Positions 54,855 through 63,975 of a DNA stretch of 64,000 bases are shown piece by piece (position 1 is the first letter of the stretch; each line of letters begins with the position of its first letter). A program made the translations under genes and the position numbers. The stretch comes from an uncultured Pelagibacteraceae bacterium (lineage in GTDB: Bacteria; Pseudomonadota; Alphaproteobacteria; Pelagibacterales; Pelagibacteraceae): the NCBI GenBank assembly GCA_902605865.1, contig CACLEJ010000003.1, positions 94,136-158,135 of the forward strand. The letters run 5' to 3'. The notes beneath the pieces are model-generated. The model saw only the letters and a program-made list of their open reading frames with translations, was not told where the DNA came from and did not search any database.

Positions 54855-55647
54855 AAAAATTATTTCTGTAATAAACCAAAAAGGTGGAGTGGGTAAGACC
54901 ACAACCGTCATCAATCTTGCCGCTGGTTTAACCATGAAAGGAAAAAAAATTCTTGTTATAGATCTTGACCCACAAGGTAATGCCACAACAGGTCTTGGAT
55001 TATCTAACACAACAAGTTCTGATCAAACAATTTACAATGTATTAAATGGAAATAAAAAAATTTCTGAAGTAATCCAGCCTACAAGCTTTGAAAATTTAGA
55101 TTTAATATCATCAAATGTTGATTTGTCTGGGCTAGAGGTGGAGACAGCAGGCGACAGCCGGAGAGCCTTAAAATTAAAAGACGAATTAACCCTGATTTTA
55201 AACAATTCTGAGCCATCTTATGACTATATCATAATTGACTGTCCACCATCCTTAAGCCTCCTAACAATCATGGCACTGGTAGCCTCTGATGCCCTCGTGG
55301 TACCTCTTCAGACAGAATTCTTTGCTCTGGAGGGACTCACACAGCTTATGAAAACGATTGAAAGGATTAGGTCCAACCTAAATCCAAATTTAGATATAAG
55401 AGGAATACTCCTGACAATGTATGACAAGAGAAATAAATTATCAGGTGAGGTAGAAACAGAGGCGAGGAACTATTTCAAGGATAAAGTTTACAGTACTGCT
55501 GTACCAAGAAATGTTAGATTATCAGAGGCACCCTCGCACGGTGTTCCTGTTCTTATTTATGACAAGACTTGTCCAGGTAGCAGAGCATATTTCAGTTTTA
55601 CAGAGGAATTTTTAAATCAAGATAAACCAGTGGAGAGTGCAGCATGA
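54847..55647 (+). CDS. parA: chromosome-partitioning ATPase ParA
   Basis: Moves ParB-parS complexes apart after replication. The 266-residue protein starts KIISVINQKGGVGKTTTVINLAAGLT (deviant Walker A with two Lys), then VIDLDPQGNATTGLG, IIIDCPPSLSLLTIMAL and VPLQTEFFALEGLTQLM, RGILLTMYD and the C-terminal SEAPSHGVPVLIYD. The middle of the gene is less AT-rich than its surroundings: by hand count 105 of 240 bases (44 percent) are G or C at 55141-55380. Overlaps parB by 4 bases. Confidence 0.97.
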   Translation: MSKKIISVINQKGGVGKTTTVINLAAGLTMKGKKILVIDLDPQGNATTGLGLSNTTSSDQTIYNVLNGNKKISEVIQPTSFENLDLISSNVDLSGLEVETAGDSRRALKLKDELTLILNNSEPSYDYIIIDCPPSLSLLTIMALVASDALVVPLQTEFFALEGLTQLMKTIERIRSNLNPNLDIRGILLTMYDKRNKLSGEVETEARNYFKDKVYSTAVPRNVRLSEAPSHGVPVLIYDKTCPGSRAYFSFTEEFLNQDKPVESAA

Positions 55648-56495
55648 TCAATCCGTTTAAATCGAAAAAAGGACTTGGAAGAGGATTGTCTTCCTTAATA
55701 GGTGATAGTGAAAAAATTGATGACAAAAAAACATTATCAATAAGTTCGCTAGTTAGAAACAAGTATCAACCCAGAAAAAAATTTGATGAGATTAGTTTAG
55801 AGGAATTAACTAACTCAATAAGAGAGCGAGGTATTATCCAACCTATTATTGTAAGACCATCTTCTGATGAAGAAAATAAATTTGAAATAATAGCTGGAGA
55901 AAGAAGATGGCAGGCAGCTCAATATGCTGGCTTACACGAGGTACCTGTTATCGTAATAAATGTTGATAATCTTAAATCGCTTGAATTTGCTATTGTAGAA
56001 AATGTTCAGAGAAAAGATTTGAATCCAATAGAGGAAGCAGAAGGGTATAAGAGATTAATTGATGAGTTCAGTTATGATCAAGATAAAGTGTCAAAATTCA
56101 TAGGAAAAAGTAGAGCACACATATCAAATTGTTTACGACTTCTTTCCTTGCCAAATGAGATAATTGAATTATTAATTCAGGAAAAATTATCTCAAGGACA
56201 TGCAAAAATTTTAGTAGGATTAGATAATGCACTTCTTTTAGCAAAAAAAATTATTTCCAAAAAATTGTCAGTTAGGCAAGCTGAAAATTTGGTAAGAATA
56301 TTAAAATCTAAATCTAGCAGAACTAATAAGAGAAAAGATCCAAATATTCTTAGCCTTGAAGAGGAGTTGACAAATAAAATTGGAATGAGAGTTTTTGTTA
56401 ATAATAAAAGAAATAATTCTGGAATTATTAGTTTAGAGTATAAAGCTGCTGATCAACTTAATAAATTAGTTGAGATCATTAAGCAAAATTACTAA
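55644..56495 (+). CDS. parB: chromosome-partitioning protein ParB
   Basis: CTP-dependent clamp that loads at parS. The 283-residue protein has the GLGRGLSSLIGD opening, the N-terminal domain (NKYQPRKKFDEISLEELTNSIRERGIIQPIIVRPS, IIAGERRWQAAQYAG with the GERR(W) CTP motif, IVENVQRKDLNPIEEAEGYKRL), the helix-turn-helix KVSKFIGKSRAHISNCLRLLSLPNEI and a C-terminal dimerisation part. Cognate sites at 54257 and 53925. Convergent with holA, 4-base overlap. Confidence 0.97.
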   Translation: MINPFKSKKGLGRGLSSLIGDSEKIDDKKTLSISSLVRNKYQPRKKFDEISLEELTNSIRERGIIQPIIVRPSSDEENKFEIIAGERRWQAAQYAGLHEVPVIVINVDNLKSLEFAIVENVQRKDLNPIEEAEGYKRLIDEFSYDQDKVSKFIGKSRAHISNCLRLLSLPNEIIELLIQEKLSQGHAKILVGLDNALLLAKKIISKKLSVRQAENLVRILKSKSSRTNKRKDPNILSLEEELTNKIGMRVFVNNKRNNSGIISLEYKAADQLNKLVEIIKQNY

Positions 56496-57469
56496 TAATT
56501 GCTTACGAAATTTGATACAAAAAGCATTGAATTTGTTGAGTTTTTTTTAACTAAGGTTTCTAATCCATTGATTTTATATATTAATGCCTTTACTTCATTA
56601 GTAGACCACAGTTGAGCCTGCTTTTTAACAATATTTTTTTCTTTCCAAAATATAGGAGGTCTAAAGCTTGATAAAATTTGATCTAGATCTTCATTATTAT
56701 CAATTTTAGATCTTATCTTCAAAAGTCTTTTTAACTTACTTAAAATTGTTCTTATTATTATTATACAATCTTCTGATGAGTAATTATTCTCATTAAGAAT
56801 ATTAGATACTTTTTTTGAATTTTTAGATAAATAATTATCTGATAATTCAAACACGCTGTAATTTTCTGCAAGATTTGAAAGTTTTATTACATCATTACTG
56901 CTTATATTTTTCGTGCTAATTGAAAGATTTTTCAATTTTGTTAATTCATTTTTTAAGTTAATCCTATCTCCCTTTGATCTTTCAACTAGAATATTTTTAA
57001 TTTCTTGAGATAAGTTAAATTTATTATCTCTTAAAAAATTTTGTATATAAGAATTAAGTGATCTTGCATCATCTTCATAAACTGGAGTACAAATAGCTTG
57101 CATTGATTTTTCGAATATACCTCTAAGATTAGATTTCTTTTCCAGATTTGATGATTTTATTATTATTTTTGTATCTAATATTTCTCTTTCCAGAATATCA
57201 CTTACCAAATCGTATAATTTTTCTGTAGCTCTAGAAATTATTATTATTTTTTTATTTTCAAAAAGTGATTTTGTTAATAATTTAGAAATAAACTCATCTA
57301 TGATGTTTAAGATTTCCTGTTCATCATACTTTAGTATTTCACCATCAAAGTCTTTAAGATAAAAATTGTTGATTATATCTTCTTTAATACCCTCATTATT
57401 TCCATATATTAGATGAAGATTTAAATTAACAGACTTTAACTTTTCAAGCTCAAAATTCTTAATTATCAT
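56492..57469 (-). CDS. holA: DNA polymerase III delta subunit
   Basis: Clamp-loader subunit that opens the beta ring. The 325-residue protein is divergent but has the family layout: an N-terminal HLIYGNNEGIKEDIINNFYL region, KLLTKSLFENKKIIIISRATEK, DGRS-like segment ERSKGDRINLKNELTKLKNLS and a C-terminal helical domain (RPPIFWKEKNIVKKQAQLWS). Lies leftward after parB, where holA is found in many alphaproteobacteria, and overlaps lptE by 11 bases. Confidence 0.85.
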   Translation of the reverse strand: MIIKNFELEKLKSVNLNLHLIYGNNEGIKEDIINNFYLKDFDGEILKYDEQEILNIIDEFISKLLTKSLFENKKIIIISRATEKLYDLVSDILEREILDTKIIIKSSNLEKKSNLRGIFEKSMQAICTPVYEDDARSLNSYIQNFLRDNKFNLSQEIKNILVERSKGDRINLKNELTKLKNLSISTKNISSNDVIKLSNLAENYSVFELSDNYLSKNSKKVSNILNENNYSSEDCIIIIRTILSKLKRLLKIRSKIDNNEDLDQILSSFRPPIFWKEKNIVKKQAQLWSTNEVKALIYKINGLETLVKKNSTNSMLFVSNFVSNY

Positions 57470-57941
57470 TAAGGTTCATTATTGATGAAATTACTATCTC
57501 ACTAATTTTCTCAGAAAGATTTTGTAATATAATTTTCTCGTTTCGTTCAAGTTCAAATTTGTCTGTAACATTATTATACAAATTATTTTTAACCACAGTT
57601 TTCTTTAACAATAAATTTTTTTCATCGCTAATTTCAAAATAAGTTGTTAAAGTAAACTCAAATTTTAGTGGATCACCCTTAGTGTCTTTTGAAACAATTA
57701 CTTTCTTTTGATTAGACTTTATTAGTAAATTATATTTTTTTTTATAAGTAAAATCATCATTATTTCTTTTTAATACATTTAGATTATTTCTAATAATTTT
57801 ATTTATATTTTTTTCACCAATAAAACTTACCTCATTGATTTCAAAGTTATATTTCTTTTCTGAAAATATTGGTTTATAAGAGCAAGATAAAAGTGCTAGA
57901 AACAGGAATACAGCTAAAAATTTAATTATAAATTTATTCAT
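57459..57941 (-). CDS. lptE: LPS-assembly lipoprotein LptE
   Basis: Outer-membrane lipoprotein that plugs LptD during lipopolysaccharide transport. The 160-residue protein has a signal peptide with lipobox LLSC (Cys20) followed by SYKPIFSE, and a region of beta strands and helices typical of LptE ([55 protein letters not shown]). The leuS-lptE-holA order is conserved across alphaproteobacteria, which carries most of the weight here. Overlaps both neighbours. Confidence 0.85.
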   Translation of the reverse strand: MNKFIIKFLAVFLFLALLSCSYKPIFSEKKYNFEINEVSFIGEKNINKIIRNNLNVLKRNNDDFTYKKKYNLLIKSNQKKVIVSKDTKGDPLKFEFTLTTYFEISDEKNLLLKKTVVKNNLYNNVTDKFELERNEKIILQNLSEKISEIVISSIMNLNDN

Positions 57942-60486
57942 TTATTAATAAGTTAATCAATCTATTTTTTATAAAGATTACTTTATATACCGATTTATCT
58001 TTTAAAAATTTTTCTAATATATTATTTGAATTTATTTTAAGTAATAGAGTTTCTTGATCTATATCTCTACTTTCGTTTAAAATAAGTCTTTTTTTTCCAT
58101 TTATTTGTACAACATAATCAATTTTTTCTTCTTTAAGGTAATTATGGTCTACCTCTGGCCAATCTATTTTTTCTATAACACCTAGATCTTGAAGACACTC
58201 AGCCGTATAGTGTGGGATTGCTGGTGTGAGCAATATTAAAATCTTTTTATAATTATCTTTTAATTTTTGGTGGTCAATTTTTTTATCAATTTCTTTACTC
58301 AAGAAATTATAAGTCTCATATATGTTTGCAATAATTACATTGTAACTAAAATTCTCAAGATTATTCGTTATTTTATAAACCATTTGGTTTGTAAATCTTT
58401 CTAACCCATTGTCCTCATTTGAAATTTTTGATTTATCATTTAATTTTAATTTAATTTTTATATGAAGGGCCCACAATTTTTGTAAAAATTTGTATGAGGC
58501 TATCATTCCCTGTTCTGACCACTGAACATCTTTTTCTGGTGGGCTATCAGAAAGAATAAATAATCTAACAGCATCAGCACCATAATTGTTCATTATATTT
58601 TCCGGGTCAACAACATTCTTTTTTGATTTGGACATTGACTCTGTGGGACCAACTTTCACTAAATTTTTTGGATCATTTTTCTTATAGTATTGGTCTCCAA
58701 TTAATTCAATTTCATCTGGGCTAAGCCAGTTATTATTTTTATCTTTATAGGTCTCATGACAAACCATTCCTTGCGTAAATAATCCCTGAAAAGGTTCACT
58801 AAATTTAAAATTTTTATTTTTATATCCTATAGCCTTCATGAAGAATCTAGAATAAAGAAGGTGTAAAATTGCATGCTCTACACCTCCAATATATTGATCT
58901 ACTGGCATCCAGTAATCTATTTCTTCTTTTTTAAAACCATAATTTTTTTCATTTGGTGAACAAAATCTTAGATAATACCAAGATGAGCAAACAAATGTAT
59001 CCAATGTGTCAGTTTCTCTTGTGAATTTCTCTCCATTAATTATTATATTTTTCCACTCATCTTTATTATCCAGTGGATTTCCCTTTGAGTTTAAATCTAT
59101 ATTTTCAGGAAGTTTAACTGGTAAATCTTCTTTCGCGATAGGTGTTACATTTCCTTTTTCATCATATGCTATAGGTATTGGACAACCCCAATATCTTTGT
59201 CTAGATACGCCCCAATCTTTTAATCTAAAATTAATTTGTTTTTTCCCAATTTTCTTTCTTTCCAAAATATCAATAGTTTTTATTATAGACTCCTCTGGAA
59301 CTTTTAGTCCATTCAGAAAATCAGAATTAATTATAATCCCAGACCCTGTGTAGGCTTCTTCTCTGACATTGTATCCCTCATTCTCATCTATTGGTCTAAC
59401 GACGGTGTTAATTTCAAGATTGTATTTTTTTGCAAAATCAAAATCTCTTTGATCATGTGCAGGACACCCAAATACTGCTCCAAATCCGTAGTCCATTAAT
59501 ACAAAATTAGCAAAGAAAACTGGAACTTTTTGACTTGAATTTAATGGATTAATAGCCAATAGATTAGTTCTAAAACCAATTTTTTCTCCTATAGCAATTG
59601 CCTCTTCTGTAGTGCCAGATCTGGAGCATGCTTTTTTAAACTCTTGAAAATTTTTATCCTCAGAAAAATATTTTGATATTTCATGATCAACCGATAGTGC
59701 TAAAAATGAAAAACCAAATAAAGTATCAGGTCTTGTTGTAAAACATTTTATTTCTTTAATTGGAAGATCACCTTCAGTCTGAAAAGAAATTTCACAACCA
59801 AATGACTTACCTATCCAGTTTTTTTGCATAACTTTAACTTTATTTGGCCAAAGATTTAATTTTTCTAACCCGTCAAGTAGTTCTTGAGAAAAATTTGAAA
59901 TATTAAAGAACCACTGATTCAACTTTTTTCTCTCAACAATTGCACCAGATCTCCATCCTTTACCATCAATCACTTGCTCATTTGCGAGAACAGTTTGATC
60001 TACAGGATCCCAATTTACATAGTTTTCTTTTCTATAAACAAGACCTTTTTCGTAAAGTTCTAAAAAAAATAATTGTTGATGTTTGTAATATTCTTCTGAA
60101 CAAGTTGAAATTTCTCGATCCCAATCTATAGACAGTCCAAGTCTTTTTAATTGTGCTTTCATTGTAGATATATTTTTATTTGTCCATTCTTTTGGGTCTA
60201 AATTATTTTCTCTTGCAGCATTTTCAGCAGGCATACCAAAAGCATCCCACCCCATAGGATGCAGTACATTAAAACCTCTTAAAGATTTGTAACGTGATAA
60301 AACATCTCCAATTGTGTAATTTCTTACATGACCCATGTGAATTTTTCCTGATGGATATGGGAACATTTCCAAACAATAAAATTTTTTTTTAGATTTATCT
60401 AATTTAGCTGAAAAAACCTTTGTTTTTTCCCATTTTTCTTGCCATTTTAGCTCGACAGTTTTAAAATTATATCTTTCTGAACTCAC
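57934..60486 (-). CDS. leuS: leucyl-tRNA synthetase
   Basis: Charges tRNA-Leu; class Ia, 850 residues, the usual size. The HIGH motif is [21 protein letters not shown] (about residues 42-62), the editing CP1 domain contains [16 protein letters not shown] and the KMSKS motif is [16 protein letters not shown] near 620. A C-terminal anticodon-binding and tRNA-binding domain follows ([22 protein letters not shown]). First in the leftward leuS-lptE-holA group, overlapping lptE by 8 bases; DUF3576 lipoprotein gene lies upstream (26 bases). Confidence 0.98.
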   Translation of the reverse strand: MSSERYNFKTVELKWQEKWEKTKVFSAKLDKSKKKFYCLEMFPYPSGKIHMGHVRNYTIGDVLSRYKSLRGFNVLHPMGWDAFGMPAENAARENNLDPKEWTNKNISTMKAQLKRLGLSIDWDREISTCSEEYYKHQQLFFLELYEKGLVYRKENYVNWDPVDQTVLANEQVIDGKGWRSGAIVERKKLNQWFFNISNFSQELLDGLEKLNLWPNKVKVMQKNWIGKSFGCEISFQTEGDLPIKEIKCFTTRPDTLFGFSFLALSVDHEISKYFSEDKNFQEFKKACSRSGTTEEAIAIGEKIGFRTNLLAINPLNSSQKVPVFFANFVLMDYGFGAVFGCPAHDQRDFDFAKKYNLEINTVVRPIDENEGYNVREEAYTGSGIIINSDFLNGLKVPEESIIKTIDILERKKIGKKQINFRLKDWGVSRQRYWGCPIPIAYDEKGNVTPIAKEDLPVKLPENIDLNSKGNPLDNKDEWKNIIINGEKFTRETDTLDTFVCSSWYYLRFCSPNEKNYGFKKEEIDYWMPVDQYIGGVEHAILHLLYSRFFMKAIGYKNKNFKFSEPFQGLFTQGMVCHETYKDKNNNWLSPDEIELIGDQYYKKNDPKNLVKVGPTESMSKSKKNVVDPENIMNNYGADAVRLFILSDSPPEKDVQWSEQGMIASYKFLQKLWALHIKIKLKLNDKSKISNEDNGLERFTNQMVYKITNNLENFSYNVIIANIYETYNFLSKEIDKKIDHQKLKDNYKKILILLTPAIPHYTAECLQDLGVIEKIDWPEVDHNYLKEEKIDYVVQINGKKRLILNESRDIDQETLLLKINSNNILEKFLKDKSVYKVIFIKNRLINLLINE

Positions 60487-60512
60487 TAAATTAAATTTTT
60501 TATTGGTTTAAT

Positions 60513-61079
60513 CTATTTTTTTTTTCTAATTTTGGAACCTTTATACTCACTAAAGTCTTTATCTTTTTTTTCTTTTTTATAAATAGCAGCTTTATTGAGT
60601 ATTTTTCTTTTAAGTTCAACAGTTAATGGACCAGTTTTTTGCGTGATTTTACAATTGATTATTTGATTACATTTTTTGTAAAAAATTTTAATATCGAGTG
60701 CATCAGTTCTTACTTCATTTGATAAAAAACGTATTGAAATTTTAACAGACTCATCAAGATTTTCTCCATCTGAATACCAGTCAGTTACAATAATGCCACC
60801 ACTATAGTTTACTGATGAAAGTGGAATAAAATCTATTGTATCTAAAGATGCCCTCCAAAGCTCGTTGGCACTTGCAAACATGAAATCTCCACCTTTCCCT
60901 TTTTTAAAAGCATTATCCAATCTAAATCCTCTTCCTTCTTCTAGATTTTTTTTAACTCTTAAATCTGGGTTTGGTGGGTATTTTTTTGCATCAGCACCAG
61001 GCATATTTTCACACGAAGTTAAGAAAATTAAGGCGAATCCGATAGTTAAAATGATTGACGATTTTTTAAAATTTAGCAT
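60513..61079 (-). CDS. DUF3576 domain lipoprotein
   Basis: A 188-residue predicted lipoprotein with a signal peptide and lipobox FLTSC (Cys23). The body matches the alphaproteobacterial DUF3576 family: NELWRASLDTIDFIPLSSVNYSGGIIVTDWYSDGENLDESVKISIRFLSNEVRTDALDIKIFYKKC. The tail is basic. Found upstream of leuS in many alphaproteobacteria; likely outer-membrane or periplasmic, function unknown. Divergent from the porin gene, with a 220-base spacer. Confidence 0.9.
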   Translation of the reverse strand: MLNFKKSSIILTIGFALIFLTSCENMPGADAKKYPPNPDLRVKKNLEEGRGFRLDNAFKKGKGGDFMFASANELWRASLDTIDFIPLSSVNYSGGIIVTDWYSDGENLDESVKISIRFLSNEVRTDALDIKIFYKKCNQIINCKITQKTGPLTVELKRKILNKAAIYKKEKKDKDFSEYKGSKIRKKK

Positions 61080-61261
61080 AAAAAGTTTCTCAAGATTAGT
61101 TTTAGATTAAAAAACCTAAAAATTAAAAGTTTTTTTTAATTTGTTCAAAAAATACTGTAAAATATGAATTATTAGTGATGTAAATATACAACACTTTTTT
61201 AAAAAATATAAGGAAATTCAATAAATAAGACAATAATCTTAAATTATTGGTACAGATAGCC

Positions 61262-61277
61262 TGTTTAATATTAAACA
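61262..61277. promoter_or_regulatory. perfect palindrome in porin upstream region
   Basis: TGTTTAATATTAAACA is a perfect 16-base inverted repeat, ending 22 bases before the porin ATG. It could be a regulator-binding site or a hairpin in the mRNA leader. A Shine-Dalgarno-like AAAGAAAGG follows between it and the start codon. Confidence 0.5.
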
Positions 61278-61284
61278 ATTAACA

Positions 61285-61293
61285 AAGAAAGGT
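61285..61293 (+). promoter_or_regulatory. Shine-Dalgarno site of porin gene
   Basis: The purine-rich AAAGAAAGG lies about 7 bases before the porin ATG at 61300. Together with the strong terminator it points to a highly expressed, single-gene transcript. Confidence 0.6.
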
Positions 61294-61299
61294 AATAAT

Positions 61300-62232
61300 A
61301 TGAACAATCTAAAGAAACTAGGATTGACAGCATTAGGTACTGCATTGGTAGCATCTTCAGCTTCAGCTGCTGACTACTCAATTTCAGCTACTAGCCAAAT
61401 TACATTACTTGGTGGAGATAACGGAGACGATGGTAATGGTTGGTCAATGTCTGACTCGGTCACTTTTAGTGCAAGTGGTGATATGGACAATGGTATGTCT
61501 GTTTCAACTAGCTTTGAGCTAGATGGTACAGCTATCGATGCTAATAGTATCGCTGTAAGTACAGATGATATGGGTACACTAACATTTGTTGGTGGTGGAA
61601 GCTCAACAACAATTAACACATGGGACGACTTAACTCCAAACGCTAACGAAGAATCTTGGGGTGCTCCATTTAATGGAACTAAAGCAGCGGTTGCTGGTGG
61701 TTCAGGAATAACACATAACCTATTCATTTACGACTATACAGTAATGGATGGTGTTGCGATTAAAGCAGCATATGTACCGTCTGACCTAACTAATGCTGTT
61801 GATAGTTCAGTAGACTATGGTGTACACGTTACTATGATAGATAACCTAGATATTTACGCAGCAATGGGTGAAAACAACGATACTTCAAATGGTGCAGATG
61901 TTTCAGCTTTTGCAGTTAAATACACTATGGGTGCAATTTCACTTGGTTACCAAGCGAATGAGACTGATTATGGAACAGGTACTTCAGACAAAGACGCTAC
62001 AATGGTAGGTATATCTTATGCTGTAAGTGATGATCTATCAGTATCATTTAACACTTCTACAATTGATTTTGAATCTACTACATTAGATGATCAAGAAGCG
62101 CAGTCAGTTAGTTTCTCACACACATCTGGTGGAATGACACTTTCAGGAACATATGGAACTATGGATAATGTTGGTGGTTCTTCTTCAGTAGACAATAACG
62201 CTTACGAGTTAAACGTTAAATTTGCATTTTAA
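61300..62232 (+). CDS. outer-membrane porin, acidic
   Basis: A 310-residue porin-like protein: signal peptide (LGLTALGTALVASSASA), then amphipathic beta strands with the alternating pattern of gram-negative general porins (SISATSQITLLGG, SMSDSVTFSASGDMDNGMSVSTSFELDG), and a terminal phenylalanine (NVKFAF) for Bam recognition. The mature part has about 32 Asp and 8 Glu but only 5 Lys and no Arg, which is striking for a pore. Codon choice is richer in G and C than in the neighbours, as expected for high expression. Confidence 0.9.
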   Translation: MNNLKKLGLTALGTALVASSASAADYSISATSQITLLGGDNGDDGNGWSMSDSVTFSASGDMDNGMSVSTSFELDGTAIDANSIAVSTDDMGTLTFVGGGSSTTINTWDDLTPNANEESWGAPFNGTKAAVAGGSGITHNLFIYDYTVMDGVAIKAAYVPSDLTNAVDSSVDYGVHVTMIDNLDIYAAMGENNDTSNGADVSAFAVKYTMGAISLGYQANETDYGTGTSDKDATMVGISYAVSDDLSVSFNTSTIDFESTTLDDQEAQSVSFSHTSGGMTLSGTYGTMDNVGGSSSVDNNAYELNVKFAF

Positions 62233-62254
62233 TTTAACGATTTAAATAGTTTAT

Positions 62255-62286
62255 AAAAAAGGCCCCTTTCAAGGGGCCTTTTTTTT
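62255..62286. terminator. bidirectional intrinsic terminator
   Basis: A-run 62255-62260, stem GGCCCCTT (62261-62268), loop TC, stem AAGGGGCC (62271-62278) and an eight-T run (62279-62286). It ends the porin transcript on the plus strand; the A-run gives a T-run on the minus strand too, so it also ends the TenI-like gene. The minus-strand stop codon (62269-62271) falls in the loop. Confidence 0.93.
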
Positions 62287-62814
62287 ATTTCTAAAGTAAG
62301 AAATTCCAGCAAAACCAACTGCTCCAGTAAGTTTGATAAGTTTTTGATTTTTTTTAGTAATTCCTCCTAAAGCTATAATTTTATGTTTTGAAAAACTTGA
62401 GATTATTCTAAATCTGTTTATTCCTAAAAAATTATAATTTTTCTTAAATATTGAGGATATAAATATTTCACTCACTCTTTGTTTTTCTTTAACTCTTATC
62501 TCTTTTAAATTATGCGCTGATCCAATTAGTATAAAACTCTTTTTTAATTTATAACTAAGATGGAAAAAACTATTATTAAACGAGGGTAAATATGCGCCAT
62601 CCAAATTTAATTTGATCGCTAGCTTTATGTTGTTTGAGATAAGAAATTTTAACTTCTTTATTCTGCAGTAGCTTTTTAAAAAAAGGATTTCGCTTATTTT
62701 GTAATCTTTCTTATAGTTTCGGTATATTATTGTTGTATTTAAATTCTGTTTATCAATATTACTTTTTTCAAATTTTTCTATAAAGTAATATTTTTTAAAA
62801 AATTTATTATGCAT
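62269..62814 (-). CDS. thiamine phosphate synthase/TenI-like protein
   Basis: A protein of about 181 residues resembling the ThiE/TenI TIM-barrel family, though divergent and short: a middle IAIKLNLDGAYLPSF-like segment (IKLAIKLNLDGAYLPSF), ILIGSAHNLKEIRVKEKQRVSEIFISSIFKK and a C-terminal IIALGGITKKNQKLIKLTGAVGFAGISYF with the GGI phosphate loop. Could be a TMP synthase or a TenI-type thiazole aromatase. An ATG at 62826 adds 4 residues; that at 62814 forms the palindrome ATGCAT with the start of the divergent YggS gene. The stop falls in the terminator loop. Confidence 0.7.
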   Translation of the reverse strand: MHNKFFKKYYFIEKFEKSNIDKQNLNTTIIYRNYKKDYKISEILFLKSYCRIKKLKFLISNNIKLAIKLNLDGAYLPSFNNSFFHLSYKLKKSFILIGSAHNLKEIRVKEKQRVSEIFISSIFKKNYNFLGINRFRIISSFSKHKIIALGGITKKNQKLIKLTGAVGFAGISYFRNKKKAP

Positions 62815-63471
62815 AAAACAGTCCAAAATTTAATATCAATCCAAGGCATGATCAAATCAAAATTATTAGATTTAAATAACAAAGAAAATATACCTAAAAT
62901 AATCGCAGTTTCAAAAACATTTAAGATTGATCATATTCAGCCACTAATTGAATATGGTCATTTAGATTATGGTGAAAATAAAGTTCAAGAAGCTTTAGAA
63001 AAATGGAAAGATATTAAAATTCAAAATAACAGAATAAAATTACATTTGATTGGAAAATTACAAACTAATAAAGTTAAATTTGCAGTTAAAATTTTTGATT
63101 ATATTCATTCTTTAGATAGTAAAAAATTAGCAAAAAAAATCTCTGAAGAACAAGAAAAACAAAAAAAAAAACCAAAAATCTTTATACAAATAAATGTAGG
63201 AGACGAAGATCAAAAATCTGGTATAGCAAAAGCTGATTTAATTGAATTCTATAATTTTTCTAAAAACCTCGGTCTAGACATTATAGGATTAATGTGCATT
63301 CCACCTTTTAACCAGGATTCCTCAAAATTTTTTTCAAAAATGAGCATATTTAACAATCAGATAAATCTAAAAGAGCTAAGTATGGGAATGTCATCAGATT
63401 ATATAAATGCCATAGAACATAAATCCACATATTTAAGAATTGGTTCAAACATTTTTGGTAAGAGAGCCTAG
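62809..63471 (+). CDS. YggS family PLP-binding protein
   Basis: PLP-homeostasis protein (PLPBP/YggS) of 220 residues. The PLP lysine is in IIAVSKTFK (Lys36). Further family parts: HLDYGENKVQEALEKW, LHLIGKLQTNKVKFAVKIFDYIHSLDS, KIFIQINVGDEDQKSGI, LDIIGLMCIPP and LSMGMSSDYINAIEHKSTYLRIGSNIFGKR. Binds PLP without catalysis and is involved in vitamin B6 and amino acid balance. The start overlaps that of the divergent TenI-like gene by 6 bases. Confidence 0.95.
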   Translation: MHKTVQNLISIQGMIKSKLLDLNNKENIPKIIAVSKTFKIDHIQPLIEYGHLDYGENKVQEALEKWKDIKIQNNRIKLHLIGKLQTNKVKFAVKIFDYIHSLDSKKLAKKISEEQEKQKKKPKIFIQINVGDEDQKSGIAKADLIEFYNFSKNLGLDIIGLMCIPPFNQDSSKFFSKMSIFNNQINLKELSMGMSSDYINAIEHKSTYLRIGSNIFGKRA

Positions 63472-63962
63472 GCTAATTTTATTTTAGTCTTTTTATTAAT
63501 TAACTTTAGTAATATTAGAAAATCTTTTTTCTTAATTGCCACACATCCAAGAGTAGGCTTGAAATTCTCAGTTAAATGAAGGAAAATTGCACTCCCGCTT
63601 CCTAATTGTGTTTTTTTTGTATTGTAATTAATTGGTATCATAAAATCATATTTATGATCTTTTCTATACAATTTTTCATACCTTATTTTTTTGCCTATAT
63701 TAATTAATTTATTATAATTTTTCTCACTATTTTTATCATCACACCATCCCATCTCTTTTTTAATTGGAATACATTTTAGTTTTGTTATTGGTTTTGAAAT
63801 TCTGTCTTGCCTGTAGTACAAATTACCTAATGAGAATATGCCAATTGGTGTTTTTTTATCGCCTTCTCTCTTTTTTTTAATTAAACCTTTTTTTCCAATG
63901 CAACATTTAAAAATAAAGTCATCAAATTTAAGAGTTTCTTTATTTTGTAGAATAATTGTCAT
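63468..63962 (-). CDS. L,D-transpeptidase (YkuD) domain protein
   Basis: A 164-residue protein that is a single YkuD-type catalytic domain: the N-terminal GDKKTPIGIFSLGNLYYRQDR substrate cleft and the catalytic IFLHLTENFKPTLGCVAIKK with His129 and Cys140. Such enzymes form 3-3 crosslinks in peptidoglycan or attach proteins to it. No signal peptide or peptidoglycan-binding module is visible, so export is unexplained. Its stop shares CTAG (63468-63471) with the YggS gene stop. Confidence 0.9.
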   Translation of the reverse strand: MTIILQNKETLKFDDFIFKCCIGKKGLIKKKREGDKKTPIGIFSLGNLYYRQDRISKPITKLKCIPIKKEMGWCDDKNSEKNYNKLINIGKKIRYEKLYRKDHKYDFMIPINYNTKKTQLGSGSAIFLHLTENFKPTLGCVAIKKKDFLILLKLINKKTKIKLA

Positions 63963-63975
63963 ATCTTAATTATTT

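Noticed and set aside
61374..61727. A 117-codon minus-strand frame within the porin gene
   Set aside because: Shadow of the porin, caused by its codon choice; no start signal or family resemblance.
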